DNA of 64,000 nt, taken from Pisolithus tinctorius (lineage: Eukaryota; Basidiomycota; Agaricomycetes; Boletales; Pisolithaceae). The notes beneath the pieces were generated by a model, which worked only from the letters and a program-made list of their open reading frames with translations, ran no database searches and was not told where the DNA came from. The stretch lies in contig JANFAH010000039.1 in assembly GCA_024663395.1 (NCBI GenBank), positions 109,501 to 173,500 of the forward strand, read 5' to 3'. The position numbers and the translations under genes were made by a program. This document shows, piece after piece, positions 22,001 through 36,792 of this stretch (its first letter is position 1; every line of letters begins with the position of its first letter).

Positions 22001-25000
22001 CATGATAGTGGTATGCCACTATAAGTACATAGAGTTTGATCCAAGTCTAGTGCGAGCGATGCGCATGCGCAGGGATTGTTCGGGCCGCCCGTTGGCACCG
22101 CATTCCCCCCTATTACCCCTCACGACTTGAACGATATCCATGATCAGGATGGCAGGAAAAGTACATAGTTCATTTTCTGCAGTCCCATGTCCTGAGACTG
22201 TCGTCTATTGTCGCCGGTTTTTCATTTTAGCGCTGCTCCTCTGTTGGCAGTCAGCTTGTGAGTGGAGTAAACTGTGACGTTCTGCGAGTGGAGGGCGGCA
22301 GTGGTTGCGGAAGAGTACTGCCTAGCGCTGCACACATTTATTTGTGACTTGCTGTGTGTATACTATATGCACACACCTCCAGGCAGGTACATAACACCCC
22401 TGCCGAAACGCCTGACAGGCGTCCACGGCATGATTCCGATGCGGATCATAGAGATGCAGGGAGGGACGTAGATGCGAGAAAAATGCATGTATACATAGAT
22501 AGTCAAGTACCCCATTCAATGCAATCCATGGTAATAGCCAATTCATTCCTATCACGCCCTGGGTCTTTACACAGACTTCATGTTGGATCACAACTGCATT
22601 AGTACTACTTGCCGTACCTGTGTCGTGAAGAGGGGAATTCGTCCACGTACGATAATTCTCAAACTCAAGCTCAGAAAAATTCCTTCAGCCTATCCCTTAA
22701 ATCGGTTCCCCCCGCCGCCGATGATATGGTAACAAGGACATGGCAGTAATCTCGCTGTTCAAACTTCCTTATTCGGTACTTGTGTAAGGACAGGTCCGTA
22801 ATCCGTTCTGCTGGCTCGTTCCGTGGGATTCGCATCATTGCAGTGAGAAAAAAAACAGCCCAACCGTTCAAACATCACCGGCACCTTTCCACTGATGTTA
22901 TTACTGCAACAACGGGATCGGTGTTGGTGTCAACAAAGACACAATAGACCGAGATGCCAAGGATTCGTTCGGAAATCGGTCTTCCAGTAAAAGTTGGGAA
23001 AAAGAAAGGCTAACGCCTTCACCCCACTCTATGAACGATTGCGCCACCGCTGGAACCGGAATCCGCAAGATGCTGGAGTACAAGCTCGCCCCTTCTGTCG
23101 GCGTCACGGAGTCCGTCCTTTCGGTTTTGGGGCCGACGGCTAGGAGAAATTAGCATGTTCTTGGCTTAGCGGTGGAGGGCTTGGAGATTAGTCGTGTGAG
23201 TAGGTAAGCACCTAACCGGAAAGTTAGTTGATCACGATATGTTTGTACGGTGTCCGGAGAAACTTCTAACATGGGTTTATGGACACAAACATTTCCCATC
23301 CTTTGTTCATCAGCGGAGATGGAGCCCTCTATAGGCTCGCATCGGTCTGGACATCCCCGTATGCAAATTTGGGAATCGGGCCGATAGGCCATAATCCTGG
23401 GTATCGGCGTCCTCGGGATCTCAAGGTTCTTTTGTCCCACGTTCGAAACAAAGGCGTTCATGTACTTACAACCTGGCTGCGCCTGTTTGACGAGTTTGGG
23501 CTCCCCAGGGCACATGATGTGGCAAGTTCTCAACGTTCCCATGCTAGTTTATTTATGCCTACCGCAGTCTCCCAGCGGTTTGGTTAGCTTCGCTCGAGTT
23601 CCTAACTCCTTTTCTCGTACCTCCGCATTTGGTTTGTCCATTCATATCCCTTGCAGTGAGTACAAAATATCCATTGCGGCAACGATAGGTGTGTCTCCCC
23701 CTGCTCAACGGGCAATATGGTTGTCGAAGATACTTTGGGAGTTACTTGGAGAGATCCCCGGTTCTCTACTCCACGACCCTTGTGAACGCGAGTTGGGTTC
23801 AACATCTGCCAGATACAGCTAGTGCTTGTAGGCATTGATGCGGACTGGAGGACGGAATCGCATGGCCGCTGAGAGAAAACGGCACCACCCTAAATGATTT
23901 TCCTTCACAACCCTATTAGTTACTGGTAACCCTGAACATCTGAGCCTATGTGTGGGACTGGAGGGTAGAAAATTCAGATCAGCGGCGATGTATATATAGC
24001 GAGAAACTCACCCGTCGTCGGACAAGCTTCAATATGGGGATCGCGGCGTACGCATACCTGCATGGGAGCTCCGGTGTTCCACGCCCGTCGGGCTCCAATC
24101 CTGGCAACCGACTACATACTATTTCCACCGGCACGTGGCTTTGTGGGAGGGGTTCGTGCCGAACTATGACAATGACAAGCTCAGCTAGGGGCAACGGTTT
24201 CTATGAGATGGTTGAAAGAGCTGGGAATCGTCAATGGAACGCTAGCTAGAAGGCTCGAGAGTATGTTACGACGTTGGTGTGAGTGCACTTCGAATTGGCG
24301 ATGGCACACAGCTGCTCCTGTGCTCGTACGGCGAGCAACCCTGAAGGCTCGAGTATGAATGACGCACGTAACGGACTGACGTCGTGGTTCATTTTCGTTA
24401 GTTCAAGACGCGGCTACATGTCCTGGCACTTTTCGAAGTATCCGCATCCCTGAGTGGTCAAATGCCATGAGTAGATATGTAGCAGGCCGGCACGCGTTGG
24501 GCACGCGACTGGGTGGGTGGCTCGGTATCGCACGATCAACGGTCCAAGTCTTTGCCAGATGCATCACATACGAAACCCGGCCTCTACACAACCAACGGAT
24601 TAGATCATGATACTGCAGGAGTACTACCCATGTGGCGCAGCAGCGCTTCTGGAATGTGTTTCAAGACCTCGGGTCCCATGCATCATATGCACGTTCTCAG
24701 TGAATACTACTGGTATCAGGGTCTGCGAAGTAGCAGGACTCAAATTATGTTCGAGTTCCATGGGATTTAACCACTTACGAATTTTGGACCTGTCGCTGCA
24801 ACGCAACACAACTGGGAGCAGCATGTTCCACCTTCAGTCATGGGATACGACCACCTACAAACGTGCGTAGAACAACATGCTGCAGTTCTTTCACACGAGC
24901 AGGTCCCGCGTGTTTTTCAGGTGAGTCTACCTTGAACCAGGGTTACTTCACACACCAGATTAAGAGGTTTGTGTGGGTCAAAGTTCGTCCACCGATTTTC

Positions 25001-26110
25001 CAACCCCAGCTACATGCTATCACCGCTATCACCGTCTCCGCAGCGCAAGCCACAACCCCAGTCCTGTCCCTCTCTCCATTTGCCATGCCTCTATACCCGA
25101 TCCGTCGAAATGTATCTGACTATCTACACAACCGTTCACACACAAGCCGGCGCGGTGCGAACGAAGTGCGTCATATGACACGTTTCATTGCACTGATGCA
25201 TACAGTATGGGATTAGGTTGTGGTTAAGAACCTGAGAATGGCCCAGACCTTCCACAAGCACGTCGGTATCGGAAAGGATGAGGAGTGGAAACGAGTGGGC
25301 CCTTATAACGGTTCATTAGTCCGTAGGTATGTGTTCAGATGATTTGAGTGAGAAGGGCTGGTGGTAGTGACACGGGGCCATTGTGCTCGTGTATTCTGCA
25401 TGCTAAGGCCGTGCGTTCATGAGATCGAGTTTAGAGACAACATTTCAAGCAGGCAGAGCGCATCATCGTTCATACTGAAGGGAATCTAACTTATCGCATC
25501 GCGGTCTCACAGAGCGCCACACCATACTGAATCGAATTCTAGTTACGATGTACGTATGTGTGGTTCGTCATCACTATTGTAATCGTTGGCCAGCAGCTAA
25601 GTAGGACAAGTGACTTGATTAAAGTTCTGGAATTCTGACATATACATGCTTCCATTTCAGTGGGTTCGCAAACTTCTAGAGCCCAGCCAAGTCTCGTGTT
25701 CGTAGCCGTCACGTGTTCCTGTTCTTGGACAAAACTCAGCCAGGGTTTCACAAAAGACCTTACATATGTCCACCGTGAGGTCAGGTGCTCTTGCTCGTCT
25801 CAATGGTAAGTTGGAATGGAGAGGGCGTATCTGTGGGAACTCGCACTCCTCCGAACCTTATGTTGACACGCCGAATCTAGGTCCTTTGTCCAAAAGGTTG
25901 CGGTTTGGTCCGATCTATGGTCATGGTGACCCCGCATGGCATGTGCATCAATATGTATCCATGTATGTCGCAATGTGGTCATGATCCAGGGATCCGCGCA
26001 CGATCGGAGCGACCCTGAATGCAGTGATTATATTGGAGGACATTCCTCGTGATAGTGCAGTCGAATATGACTGGTAGGATGCAGGATTTTACGGTGTGTA
26101 GTATGTATCA

Positions 26111-26154
<44 letters not shown>

Positions 26155-27216
26155 ATGTTATGACATGCCCCGTCTGGTATGTATCTAAGTGGAGGCGAAG
26201 TAGAAGCGGTAAAGATGGAGATGAAAACTCATATGTATGTGCACGCTTCTTCGGTGGGAACTACTTTCATTTCGCGGTCACGAACGGCAATGAACGGAAC
26301 GCCGTTGTTACGTGTTGCGTGGAGAGAAGCAAGAAGTGTAGTATGAATCCGGTCGAATCTGCATTGTGGGGTTTGTTCCCAATTTTCAAGGATTTAAGTT
26401 GGCATTGGCTCGACTGTGTCCGAATGACCCCTCGAAGTCGGGCGATACGGGCGCCCAAAAACTGCTCTTCTCAAGTGGTCATTGTGATGTTGTCCAGACG
26501 AACATACATACGTGAGCCATGGCCTTTTGGAGCTCAAAGGTCGGGTTCCGTTATGCAAGTGCAAGCGGGGCACTGAGGAGATGTGACTTCAAAACGCCAT
26601 ACGTCAGCCACGAGCTAGCAAGGTTTGACGAACTGATATCAAGGTTTTGCAGTGACAAAATTGGCACCCGAAACGGTTGGAGCGTGTCGGGCCTCCAAGC
26701 TGTAGTTAGTTGCTTGGCAAGTTTCCTGAGAGTGATTTGAATTTCTTTAATGCGGGTGCATCTCGGACTCAATAAGAGAAACTTACCATCCACCATGCAA
26801 GATAAGAGGCATGCACCAAGCCCTGAGAGAATCACACTAGTGCTGCTGCAGACTCTGCTGTGCGAGATCCGTTCCGTCCTGTCAGTATTTCACGGTATTC
26901 GATTCCCCGTGAAACAAACCAGTCGCAATATTAGTTCTGTGTGGCGCTTAGACTTGGCCTGTAATGTGAAGACCGGAAGACCAGCCTGGAGCATGGCTGG
27001 GTATATTGCAGTAGAGCTCATGGTTGGTCACAAAAGCACCCTATAGTTGGAAAACAGCCCCGCCGGTGGCTTGACTTGGAGGGAAGTCGTTCTCGTTGAC
27101 TATGGCGTGGAGGATTGAGTCTGGTTTAGGACATCAGGGAATGTCCGACGTCGGCAGAGACACGGGGTGGGGCTGGCTGCGGGCCGTCTAATACTGTGAC
27201 GCTCCACCAGGCCAGG
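19026..27216. other. 8.2-kb stretch without a supportable gene
   Basis: Only short open frames are present, on both strands and in all frames, none longer than about 175 codons and none with recognisable motifs or consistent splice structure. Base composition is mixed, with scattered A or T runs (about 20792-20801, about 21903-21916) and one hexanucleotide microsatellite (26111-26152). No LTRs, terminal inverted repeats or tRNA-like folds were found by eye. It could be intergenic DNA, a centromere-like or old-transposon region, or hold non-coding RNA genes. Confidence 0.6.
26111..26152 (+). repeat. (CCGTTG)7 microsatellite
   Basis: Seven perfect tandem copies of CCGTTG in an otherwise non-repetitive gene-poor region. 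No reading frame of interest contains it. Confidence 0.9.
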
Positions 27217-29066
27217 ATGGTCCGTCACAAACATTCACGGTCTACGGACGACGACATGGCCCTACCCATTAGCCATTCAGATTTGAGACTGTCATCGAGA
27301 CCGTATCTCACCAAGCGAAGCACTCGGGTGCTCCTCATTCTTGTCTTGGCCTCATGCGTGCTTGTCGTCTTCCGTCTTGGTCATTCAACACGCCGTAATG
27401 CATTTCAGTATTGGGGGGGAACGGAGGAAAATGGCACAGAGAACAGGTTGCCTCCACTTTACGAATCTTATCATGACTACGAGCGACACCTTCCGCAACA
27501 CAACCTGTCGCTGCCGTACCCAGAGGGGAGGGACGCTAAATTTTTCTGGGCAGCCAACCATGTTCACGGTGCGTCGTTCCTCGATACCTCTCTACCTTCG
27601 TTTTTAGCATGTCTGACCTGATCGTGTGATAGCGTCTGGGTGGGGCAATGCCATGCAAGAGCTACTCGTCAACGCTCTCCTATCCCACGCCGTGAACCGA
27701 GCGTATGTCTTATTCCATCGACTTGCACGCCATTCGTCCCCTCACTTCTTCCCAGTTTCGTCTTCGACAACTATACATGGGACCCGGATGGTCCAGATTA
27801 TTCGGTGTTCAATGGAAAGCTGATTCCTTCACGGATACCGCATTCTGCCATCATTAGCGGTAGGGTTACAGTCAATTCCGCGCTTTCACCACGCTTCTTA
27901 CTCCAAACACAAAATATAGGTCCTATCATCGGTTCGTCCTGGCCACCTGGTGACCCGACGCCTCGTTCGGTTTCCCGAGAGTACTTTGAACGCGTGTGCC
28001 CGCATCCTCTCGTCATCGACAGCTACGAAATCAATAAAAATTTGCGGCTGGACACCAGCGTGTCGGCATCTGTCATCTTCGATACATGGGTGGACAAGCT
28101 TAACTCTATTCGCGATCCTTGTGTCGAGATCAAGCGTGATTCCTTCCAGATTTTCGAAATATGGTGCGCCGCTGTGCTTCTCTTCCCCTACTCAACAGCA
28201 TACCGACGAACCGCTCAGGCAGTTTGGATCACCTCGAATCTTGCCATTGTGGCCCAGGTTATCCAAGTCACCGATCCTCCGTAACTTTTCATGGTCACCT
28301 CTCGTCCTTCAGACATACGCCCAAAACGCACATCTCTTTGACTCGCCGTCCCGATCCCTTAGTTTTCTCCCTTCCTACCTCCGTCCTTCTAATGCTGTCT
28401 CAATTTCCCCGTCCGAACTACACAATGTTGAACCCCTCCTAACACCCGACCAAACGAACCCAGTACCTGGCCTTCTCGCCCTCCATGTCCGCAGGGGTGA
28501 CTTTGCCGACCACTGTGCCCATCTTGCTAAATGGGCGGCAGACTGGAATGGCTTCAACAAGTTCGCAGCCCTACCTGACAAGTTTAGACCACCCCCTGAG
28601 GGCGGGCAAGGGTATGCGACAGACGAGAATTTGCAGCTGTATATGAAGCGATGTTTTCCTTCGATCGAGCAGATTACGGATAAAGTCCGCAAGGTCCTCG
28701 AGGAGCAGTATAATTTATATGGGAACTCGAGGGAGTTGAAGAGGGTGTATGTCATGACTAACGGAGACAGGGAATGGTTGGAAGAACTCAGGGTAGCGCT
28801 CATGAAGGTGAAGCGGTGGGATGCTGTGGTGACGAGCAGGGACCTATCTTTGAGTTGGGAAGCTAAGCCGGTGGCGCAGGCTGTGGATATGTTGATCGGA
28901 CAGCGGGCGCAAGTGTTCATCGGCAACGGCGTGCGTATCGTTCTCCACTGTTGTTGACAACAGATCTAACGTGTTATGTGCATGTTAGTTTTCGAGCTTG
29001 ACATCTAACATTGTGATGTTCAGGATGTTAAGGGAACTTCCTCCGGAAGATACGAGGCTTTGGTAG
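27217..29066 (+). CDS. fucosyltransferase-like type II membrane protein, copy 1
   Basis: Six exons: 27217-27568, 27633-27702, 27756-27859, 27920-28163, 28219-28930, 28989-29066; 1560 nt, 519 aa. The ATG at 27217 is the first in frame. A basic N-terminus and one membrane segment (VLLILVLASCVLVVF) suggest a Golgi type II enzyme. The catalytic-looking region carries HVRRGDF at about residue 346, like motif I (H-x-RR-GD) of alpha-1,2/alpha-1,6 and O-fucosyltransferases, and ends SSLTSNIVMFRML before the C-terminal tail. It probably transfers a sugar, possibly fucose from GDP-fucose, to glycans; acceptor and linkage cannot be read from sequence. A paralogue on the minus strand (37139-38895) has introns at the same five positions and phases. 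Confidence 0.75.
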
Positions 29067-29314
29067 ATCGCCTCGCCGCGACGAGTAAGCCGTCACATAC
29101 TTGAATAGTGCCTCCGAAACAACCACTCATGCTTGAACGTTTCCCTTTGCCGCAATTACATACCCCCGTCCCTCACAATACCCCAATATTAGTAGCGCAT
29201 GCCGGGGCAGCACACGACCCACGTCTCGCTTGTTCGTTGTACGCTCGCTCATAGTATTATATAGAGTATTACTGTCGAACTGTTTGTTCGTGTTTATCCA
29301 CATACTCCTTGAAT

Positions 29315-30793
<1,479 letters not shown>

Positions 30794-30949
30794 TTGTATC
30801 GCATTTATTTGTATATTCATTCGGTCGTTTGACATGCTCGTATGGGGGATCTCGTTGACGCATCTGAATCTATGGCTGTTCGAAACCATTCAAGTGTAAG
30901 TGCGCCAGGAGCACGGATACTTCTACTTGTGGACAACCATGTCCGAGAT

Positions 30950-31400
30950 ATGCCCTCTACTTCGCTCGCTCGCTGCCTTCCTTTCCGTCTCCTATTGCGT
31001 CCACAGCTTCGCAAGAAGTCTCCGGATGAAGAGCTGAGCGGGAATCTGGAAGGTGATGACGCAGAGAAGGGATTCGCGTGGTCTATGTTCTTCCTCGAGT
31101 GTAGCAACGGATCGCAGGGTGATACTCGACCGATATCATTCATAAGTCACTGCTGAGCATATCCGTACTTTCCGTTTCGTTCTGTTGTATGTACAATGCA
31201 ACTGCAACATATTGCGAAAAGGGACTGATACTTTCGGATCGTTCTTCCCTGGACCGTGCAACTATGAACCATCCTCTCATTATTATTCGTTGTTGTGGTA
31301 TTGAACCAGAAGTCATTCGCCGTTAGGACATGTTGGCCAGATTGCGCGATAGCATAGCCCACACGCGACACATGAACTGTGGGTTCCAGATGGGTACTCA
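30950..31400 (-). pseudogene. decayed partial duplicate of the adjacent TBC/RabGAP gene
   Basis: Minus-strand sequence here resembles the 3' exons of the RabGAP gene at 31749-36792, covering parts of its exons 16 and 17 and the intron between. Matching blocks include NDIGRVSPCD against NDIGCVSPCD of the source (about 31140 and 32380) and TERNG / NNNERMVH against HERNG / SDNKRIFH (about 31175-31290 and 32415-32520). The frame is not maintained and neither splice pair is fully preserved. It sits between the WD40 gene and the intact RabGAP gene, so it looks like a tandem duplication remnant of the RabGAP 3' end. The exact borders are uncertain. Confidence 0.65.
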
Positions 31401-31748
31401 GTGAAGAGACATTGTCCTCTGTGGTGACCCATGACTCCAATAATAGTGCAGCACCAAGTCACCCAAGTCACATGATATGACCCCTGGCTATCTGCTCCTA
31501 TTTTCTCATAATTTATGGATTATTACTGACTGAGTTACCAGCCAATCTTTGAAAAAGCGACAAACATCCAGACAGTTTTTATTTATATATATGCACCCAA
31601 GTGCTGAATATCAATCCGTCCAGCGCTGTCCATTGACAGGCTAAATTGAAGGCTTCGTCCACGACGACATATGACGTGAAGAAATAGATTGATGATTGTG
31701 GTAATGTACATACATATGTGCAAAGTGAGACATCTATCCATAGGTGGC

Positions 31749-34700
31749 TTACATTGGCTTGGCGTTGACGAGGTCTACGAGTTGGTTGTGGACGACGGAA
31801 TGTGAGCGCACATGCAAAAAACCGAACACCAATTACAGAAGATATGGACGTACCTCTTGCAACCTGCTTATCTGCCTCCGATAATCCAGAGTCATTGGCT
31901 TCCAGGAAGGCGTCGACCTAATACGACAATGACGTGAAATGAAATAAAGTGTCGGAAACGGAGGACCCACCTCATCCATAACCTGATCATCGTCCTCATC
32001 TCCGCCATGCACTTCATCCAACTCGCTATCGTCTTCGTCATCTCCGTCTTCGTCCCCTACATCATCAATCGCGAACGGTGTTCGTTCGAGGAAGGCAGCG
32101 CTCACGGCCTGGAGGTGCGGCATAGTCGCCAGACCAGCAGATGACAGTGCTGCGGAAGGTGTCAACGCCGGTGCTAAATTATCGTCGTGAGGAAGTGGAG
32201 GTAGCGGAGGCTCGATCGTGAGTGTTGACGACGAAGTGGATGGTGCAAGTGTATAAGAGTCGCCAGATGAAGAGCCAGTTGTGGATTTGGAAGGTACGGG
32301 AGAAAGAATGGATTCGCGGGCTCGAGGTTCTTCTGCCCGAGTGTAGCGACCAATCGCAGGGCGATACACAACCTATGTCGTTCACGAACCACTCGTCAGC
32401 ATCCATTCCTCTCGTGCAGTAATGTAACGGCAAAACACAGCAAACAAGCATGACGTACCTGATGTTTCCCAATGGTTTTCCCCAGTTCATCGCTCAACTT
32501 ATGGAATATCCTCTTGTTATCCGACGTCGCGATATTCGACCATAAATCGCCCAAGAGCCCGCCACTCGCGTGTGTCGGGAGCTCGAGGTCGATGACTGGC
32601 TCGAGCCGGAAGGATGCTGCAAGATCGGTTTCGAAGAAGGATTCGAGAATCTCGTCGGCAAGGACGACCATGCGGAATCTAAGGGGTTGGCGTTAGTATG
32701 GTTAGTGGGTAGCGCGGGAAGTGCGAAGAAGTGTGCAGGGTTGGAGCAGCGGGCGGACGCGAAACGCAGCAAAACTGAGGTGGACGTACGTAGCGAGATT
32801 CAAGTAAGGTTGATTATTGCTGATCTCTGTCGCACGCTTCCTCTCCGCCATCCCGGCCTCCTCCATTCCCAAATTCGCATAGCCTTCCCGCTCCTGTCCC
32901 CGCCTCTCCCCAAACCCGTGATCGTCCCCGGCCCCGCGCCCATGTCCTGCATCCAACAACGCATCGCCATACTCGAATGCATTACTCATGAACCTGCTCA
33001 CTGCACCAAGATAGGTATCCCCGATTTCGTGACGGAATATGAACTTAGGGGAGTCGTCAGCTGGATAAAGTTGCAGGTGGAACGATTCTCAAGAGAGTAA
33101 GGTATGGAGGGGAGATGGAAGATGGAAGAGATGGGAGACGGAGGGATGAACTTACAAGCAACGATTCGGATAAAGTCAGCACCTCGTCTTTGGTGAGATA
33201 CCCATCTTTATCTTTATCATGCAAATTGAAGAACCATTCAATGCTTTCCATCAGATCGTTGAACATGACACCGTCCAGGCCGGAGACAAGGTCCTGTCGG
33301 GTAAAGAGGTTAGTGGGTTCGCAGTTGCACGTGTCAACCATTCGGTAATCACATAGAGACCCAGGATCAGGGAGGCGAGAGATGGTAGAAAGATAAACGG
33401 AAGGACACACGAACCTGGAACGACAACGATCCCCGACAAGACGTATCCCAGAAGTAAAATAGCCGATCTATCAATTCGTGTTCTGCAACTTGGCGATCGA
33501 TACGTTGCTGCTTTGCCACATTCCAATTGCGACGTTGACAGCGTCACAAGTTACCGTCGCGACAGTACCATTGATACCAGCGTCCGGGTCAGAGAGAGCA
33601 TAAGAATCGATGTCAGCACCGGAATTGTCAACACCGAACTCCAAGTCATTGTCAAATATCAGGACCAATAACCACATCATTGCCGGCAGACGCAAAAGCG
33701 CCCCCGTCGCAGACTACAGATGATTGACATCACGGGAAAAAAAATTTCCAACAAGCGAAACAGACAACCAAAGGAGAAACAAGCACGGGATGAGAAAATA
33801 AATACGAACAAGGGACATACCTGAAACCCATTAAAAATCACCTTTTCATCTCTTGCCCACGTCGCAATTTCACCCAGGAATACTCTGAACGTCTTCAACC
33901 CGATCTTTGTCTCGACCTTTTCCTGCTGACCGTCTATCACCTGAACAAGCGTCCCTGTCGTCACCCCAGCCATCTCCCCATGATCGACATCCTTCGACGA
34001 CAAACCATAAGGACTCCCATTCGCCAGCTCCGGGGGCGGCGGCTCCTCACACATCGCCTTATACAATGCATCATAAACAAACCCCGCACGTTCCTTTCCA
34101 ACTCTTCCAAAAGTCCTTAAATTCCTTACCGCCGCGCGTTTTGCAAAGCTCTCGATCGTATTCACCACTTCGTTCCTAAGTTTACGGCGCTCGGCAAGAA
34201 TGACTTCAGACGTGATGGATGAAAATTCGCGGAAGGAGATCAAGAGGAGGTGTTGGAAGCACGTTATGGCGCGTGTACGGGGGGAAGGTGAGGTCGGATG
34301 TGCGGAGTCGTCGAGGGTAGAGAAATATTCGCGCATGAGGCTACATGTGAGCGTATATCATGAGCAGGCGAGTAGACGAGGGTGCAATATTGTCATGGAT
34401 TAAGATGTTTGTTAGGAAGGATTAGGGTGAAGAGGAATGAATAATTGGCATCAGATCAACGTCACTCGAGCACAACAGAAGCGTATGTGGTAGCTGAAAA
34501 ACTCACCTCAAGAACCCACCATCATCCTGTACCAGCAACAACTTTTCCGCATTAATCTTCAGGATGGCTAGATCGCGTCAAACATCAACATTTCCATACA
34601 TCCATGGAGATAGAAGAACACGAAGAGTAGCTCACCTAGTCTAGTCACACATACACGTGTCAGTAAACGACAAGGTCGTTGACAGTGATTTAGTTGCGAC

Positions 34701-36792
34701 GCACCCTACTTGAAAAAGCACCTTTGGACCCATACAGAAAAAACAGTCGACGATCCGGAAGGCAAATATCATGGGCATCGAGTTGATATACCTTTGTTTT
34801 ATTCCACTCGATCAGCTCACCCCGTAACAGATCGCAAAACTCAAATAATGAAGGCGAATGATAAACGCGCAGAGAGGAATGGAAATGAGGATAAGGAAGG
34901 AAGGGGACGCACAAACTCAAAAACCAAGGCAGGGAGGCCACAGAGAGTTGGACGTCCACGGATTGGAAATGGTCATGAATATCTGGTAGGTGACGTGCAA
35001 CGAGCGATTCGAAAACACGTTGATCAAGAAGGGTGCCGTGCATTGTAGGGCTGTCCGAAGCGATCGTGGCGGTATTGAAGATTCATGAGATCAAGGTGAC
35101 CGGGTGGAAAGAGGGACGGAAAACATACCTGTAATACCCTGGGAGGAGACGGTCACAAAGTACTTCTAATAACCAAAACACTTGCTCTTCGGACATGTAT
35201 CTATGTGCGTCGTGGAGTCAGTCAGAGACACGAATTCGTTGGGTTTGGTACGACGTGGTGCAAGATGAAAATAGGAAGGACCTACATTAGGATAGCGGCT
35301 GCAAGGATGTTCATGGCCTACGACGGTGTGTTCGTGTTCAGCGAAAAAAGGTGACAACAGGCAAGGGGCACGCGAGAATGCAGAAACCCATACCTGACAA
35401 TATCCAACGTGGGGATTCTTATACGAATACGCCTGCAACACCCTGCGCAAGGCATCAATTCCTTCTTCAGACTGGTATCCGGCATATTCGGGAAGACTCC
35501 GATGCAAATCTTTCTCGATGTCCTCGAAACTGGTACTCGTCTTGCCAAGGAGTGTGCCAGTCTTCTCCCGAATCTGACGGACGACGTCGTCATAGACGCC
35601 CGGGTTGTTATAGCGAAGGTAGAGTGAGCCGGAAAGAGTGTCCCACATTTCTCCGCGTAACCTGTTGGGAAGGCCGACTTGGACGAGACGCGTGCATTGG
35701 GGGTATCGAAGAAGGGTGAGGTTCCTGCCGTGAGCTAATAATGACGATCAGGATGAACGTGCATATGTGATCAGGAAAATAGGGATTGATGATGGATCGA
35801 ACACGCTACTTACTCTTCAGATACGTTGTCCAGAGCTTGATCTTCGAAGCTTCTCGTAATCTGGAGACGGCGGTGATATCTAATCGGACAGTCCACACAA
35901 GACGAGGGACTCACTTCCTTGGGTCGCCTGGGAATTTGAACTTGAGACCTAACCCACCAAGATATTCTGGTTCCGAAGCTTCCTGTCCTTCCTTTGTTTC
36001 CGGGACCAATTCCCCATCCTCACGTTCAGTGGCAGGGCTACTATCTGCAATAGTAACAGAGGAGGACGAAGAAGAGGAAGAAAGAAGATGTTCAGAGTAG
36101 CATGTCTTGACGAAGCCTTTGACAACTTTCATTTGACCGCGCTGGAGTTCGACTTTGAGCGCGTCCCTCAAGAGGACGCAAAATGCGTCTGCGGTGGGAC
36201 GTAAGGAAGTCAACTGAACGATCTATATGCACGCGAGAGCCATCACACGAAAGACTCAGTCAGCTGCCTCTGTACAGTTACGGGGCAAGATAGCGAGTGG
36301 AACGTACGATCTTTGACGAGTGCCAGGTGATCAAGCTAAGCGCGTATACTCCCGCGCGAGCATTGAGACGTTCGACGCGTCGCACCGTCGACAGGGGCAT
36401 GGTAAACCGAACTGATTTACGGTCTAGCGAGGTGAAAGAGAGATAGGGTGGTATGAGGTAGAGTTTGCCTGCCTGCGAGCGTGCCATTAGATTTCAGGAT
36501 TGACGTCCCAGAGGAAGACATTGATAATGATGACTATGACCACACGACACGAGGAATGTGAATGGCAACTCACGTAGGCATCTTCTATGCCCTGCTCTCC
36601 CAGAGTTAGCACAGCGCTGATCTCCATCTTGTCGATGTCGGCGGGTGGATCGTATTTCTCGTTGCTCCCATCCTTCGTACGCCCTTCATGCGACGACGGC
36701 AACGGAGCATCTGGGATCGAGAAAAAGGCATAGAGAAGCTGGTCCTTGGTAGGCTCCTTGAAATTACGGATTTGTGTCGATATGGTCGACAT
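31749..36792 (-). CDS. GRAM-TBC-EF-hand Rab GTPase-activating protein (Gyp2/TBC1D8-9 type)
   Basis: 19 exons, high to low: 36792-36574, 36472-36308, 36222-35915, 35860-35814, 35734-35394, 35317-35286, 35200-35129, 35050-34913, 34791-34705, 34640-34636, 34567-34507, 34340-33821, 33510-33415, 33293-33156, 33043-32790, 32678-32459, 32372-31971, 31917-31854, 31774-31749; 3195 nt, 1064 aa. A GRAM-like segment (about residues 73-165) is followed by a TBC domain from about 265. Catalytic motifs are visible: RGEMW (273-277), I-x2-D-x2-R with arginine finger R325, and Y-x-Q ending at Q360. A canonical EF-hand loop DKDKDGYLTKDE lies at about 723-734, and an acidic run comes near the C-terminus. It should stimulate GTP hydrolysis by a Rab on endomembranes. 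Exon 10 is 5 nt. The intron before exon 13 is unusually long (310 bp). All phases join. Confidence 0.87.

Noticed and set aside
24863..25216. 117-codon plus-strand open frame in the gene desert
   Set aside because: No domain, no splice structure and no membrane or signal features that stand out.
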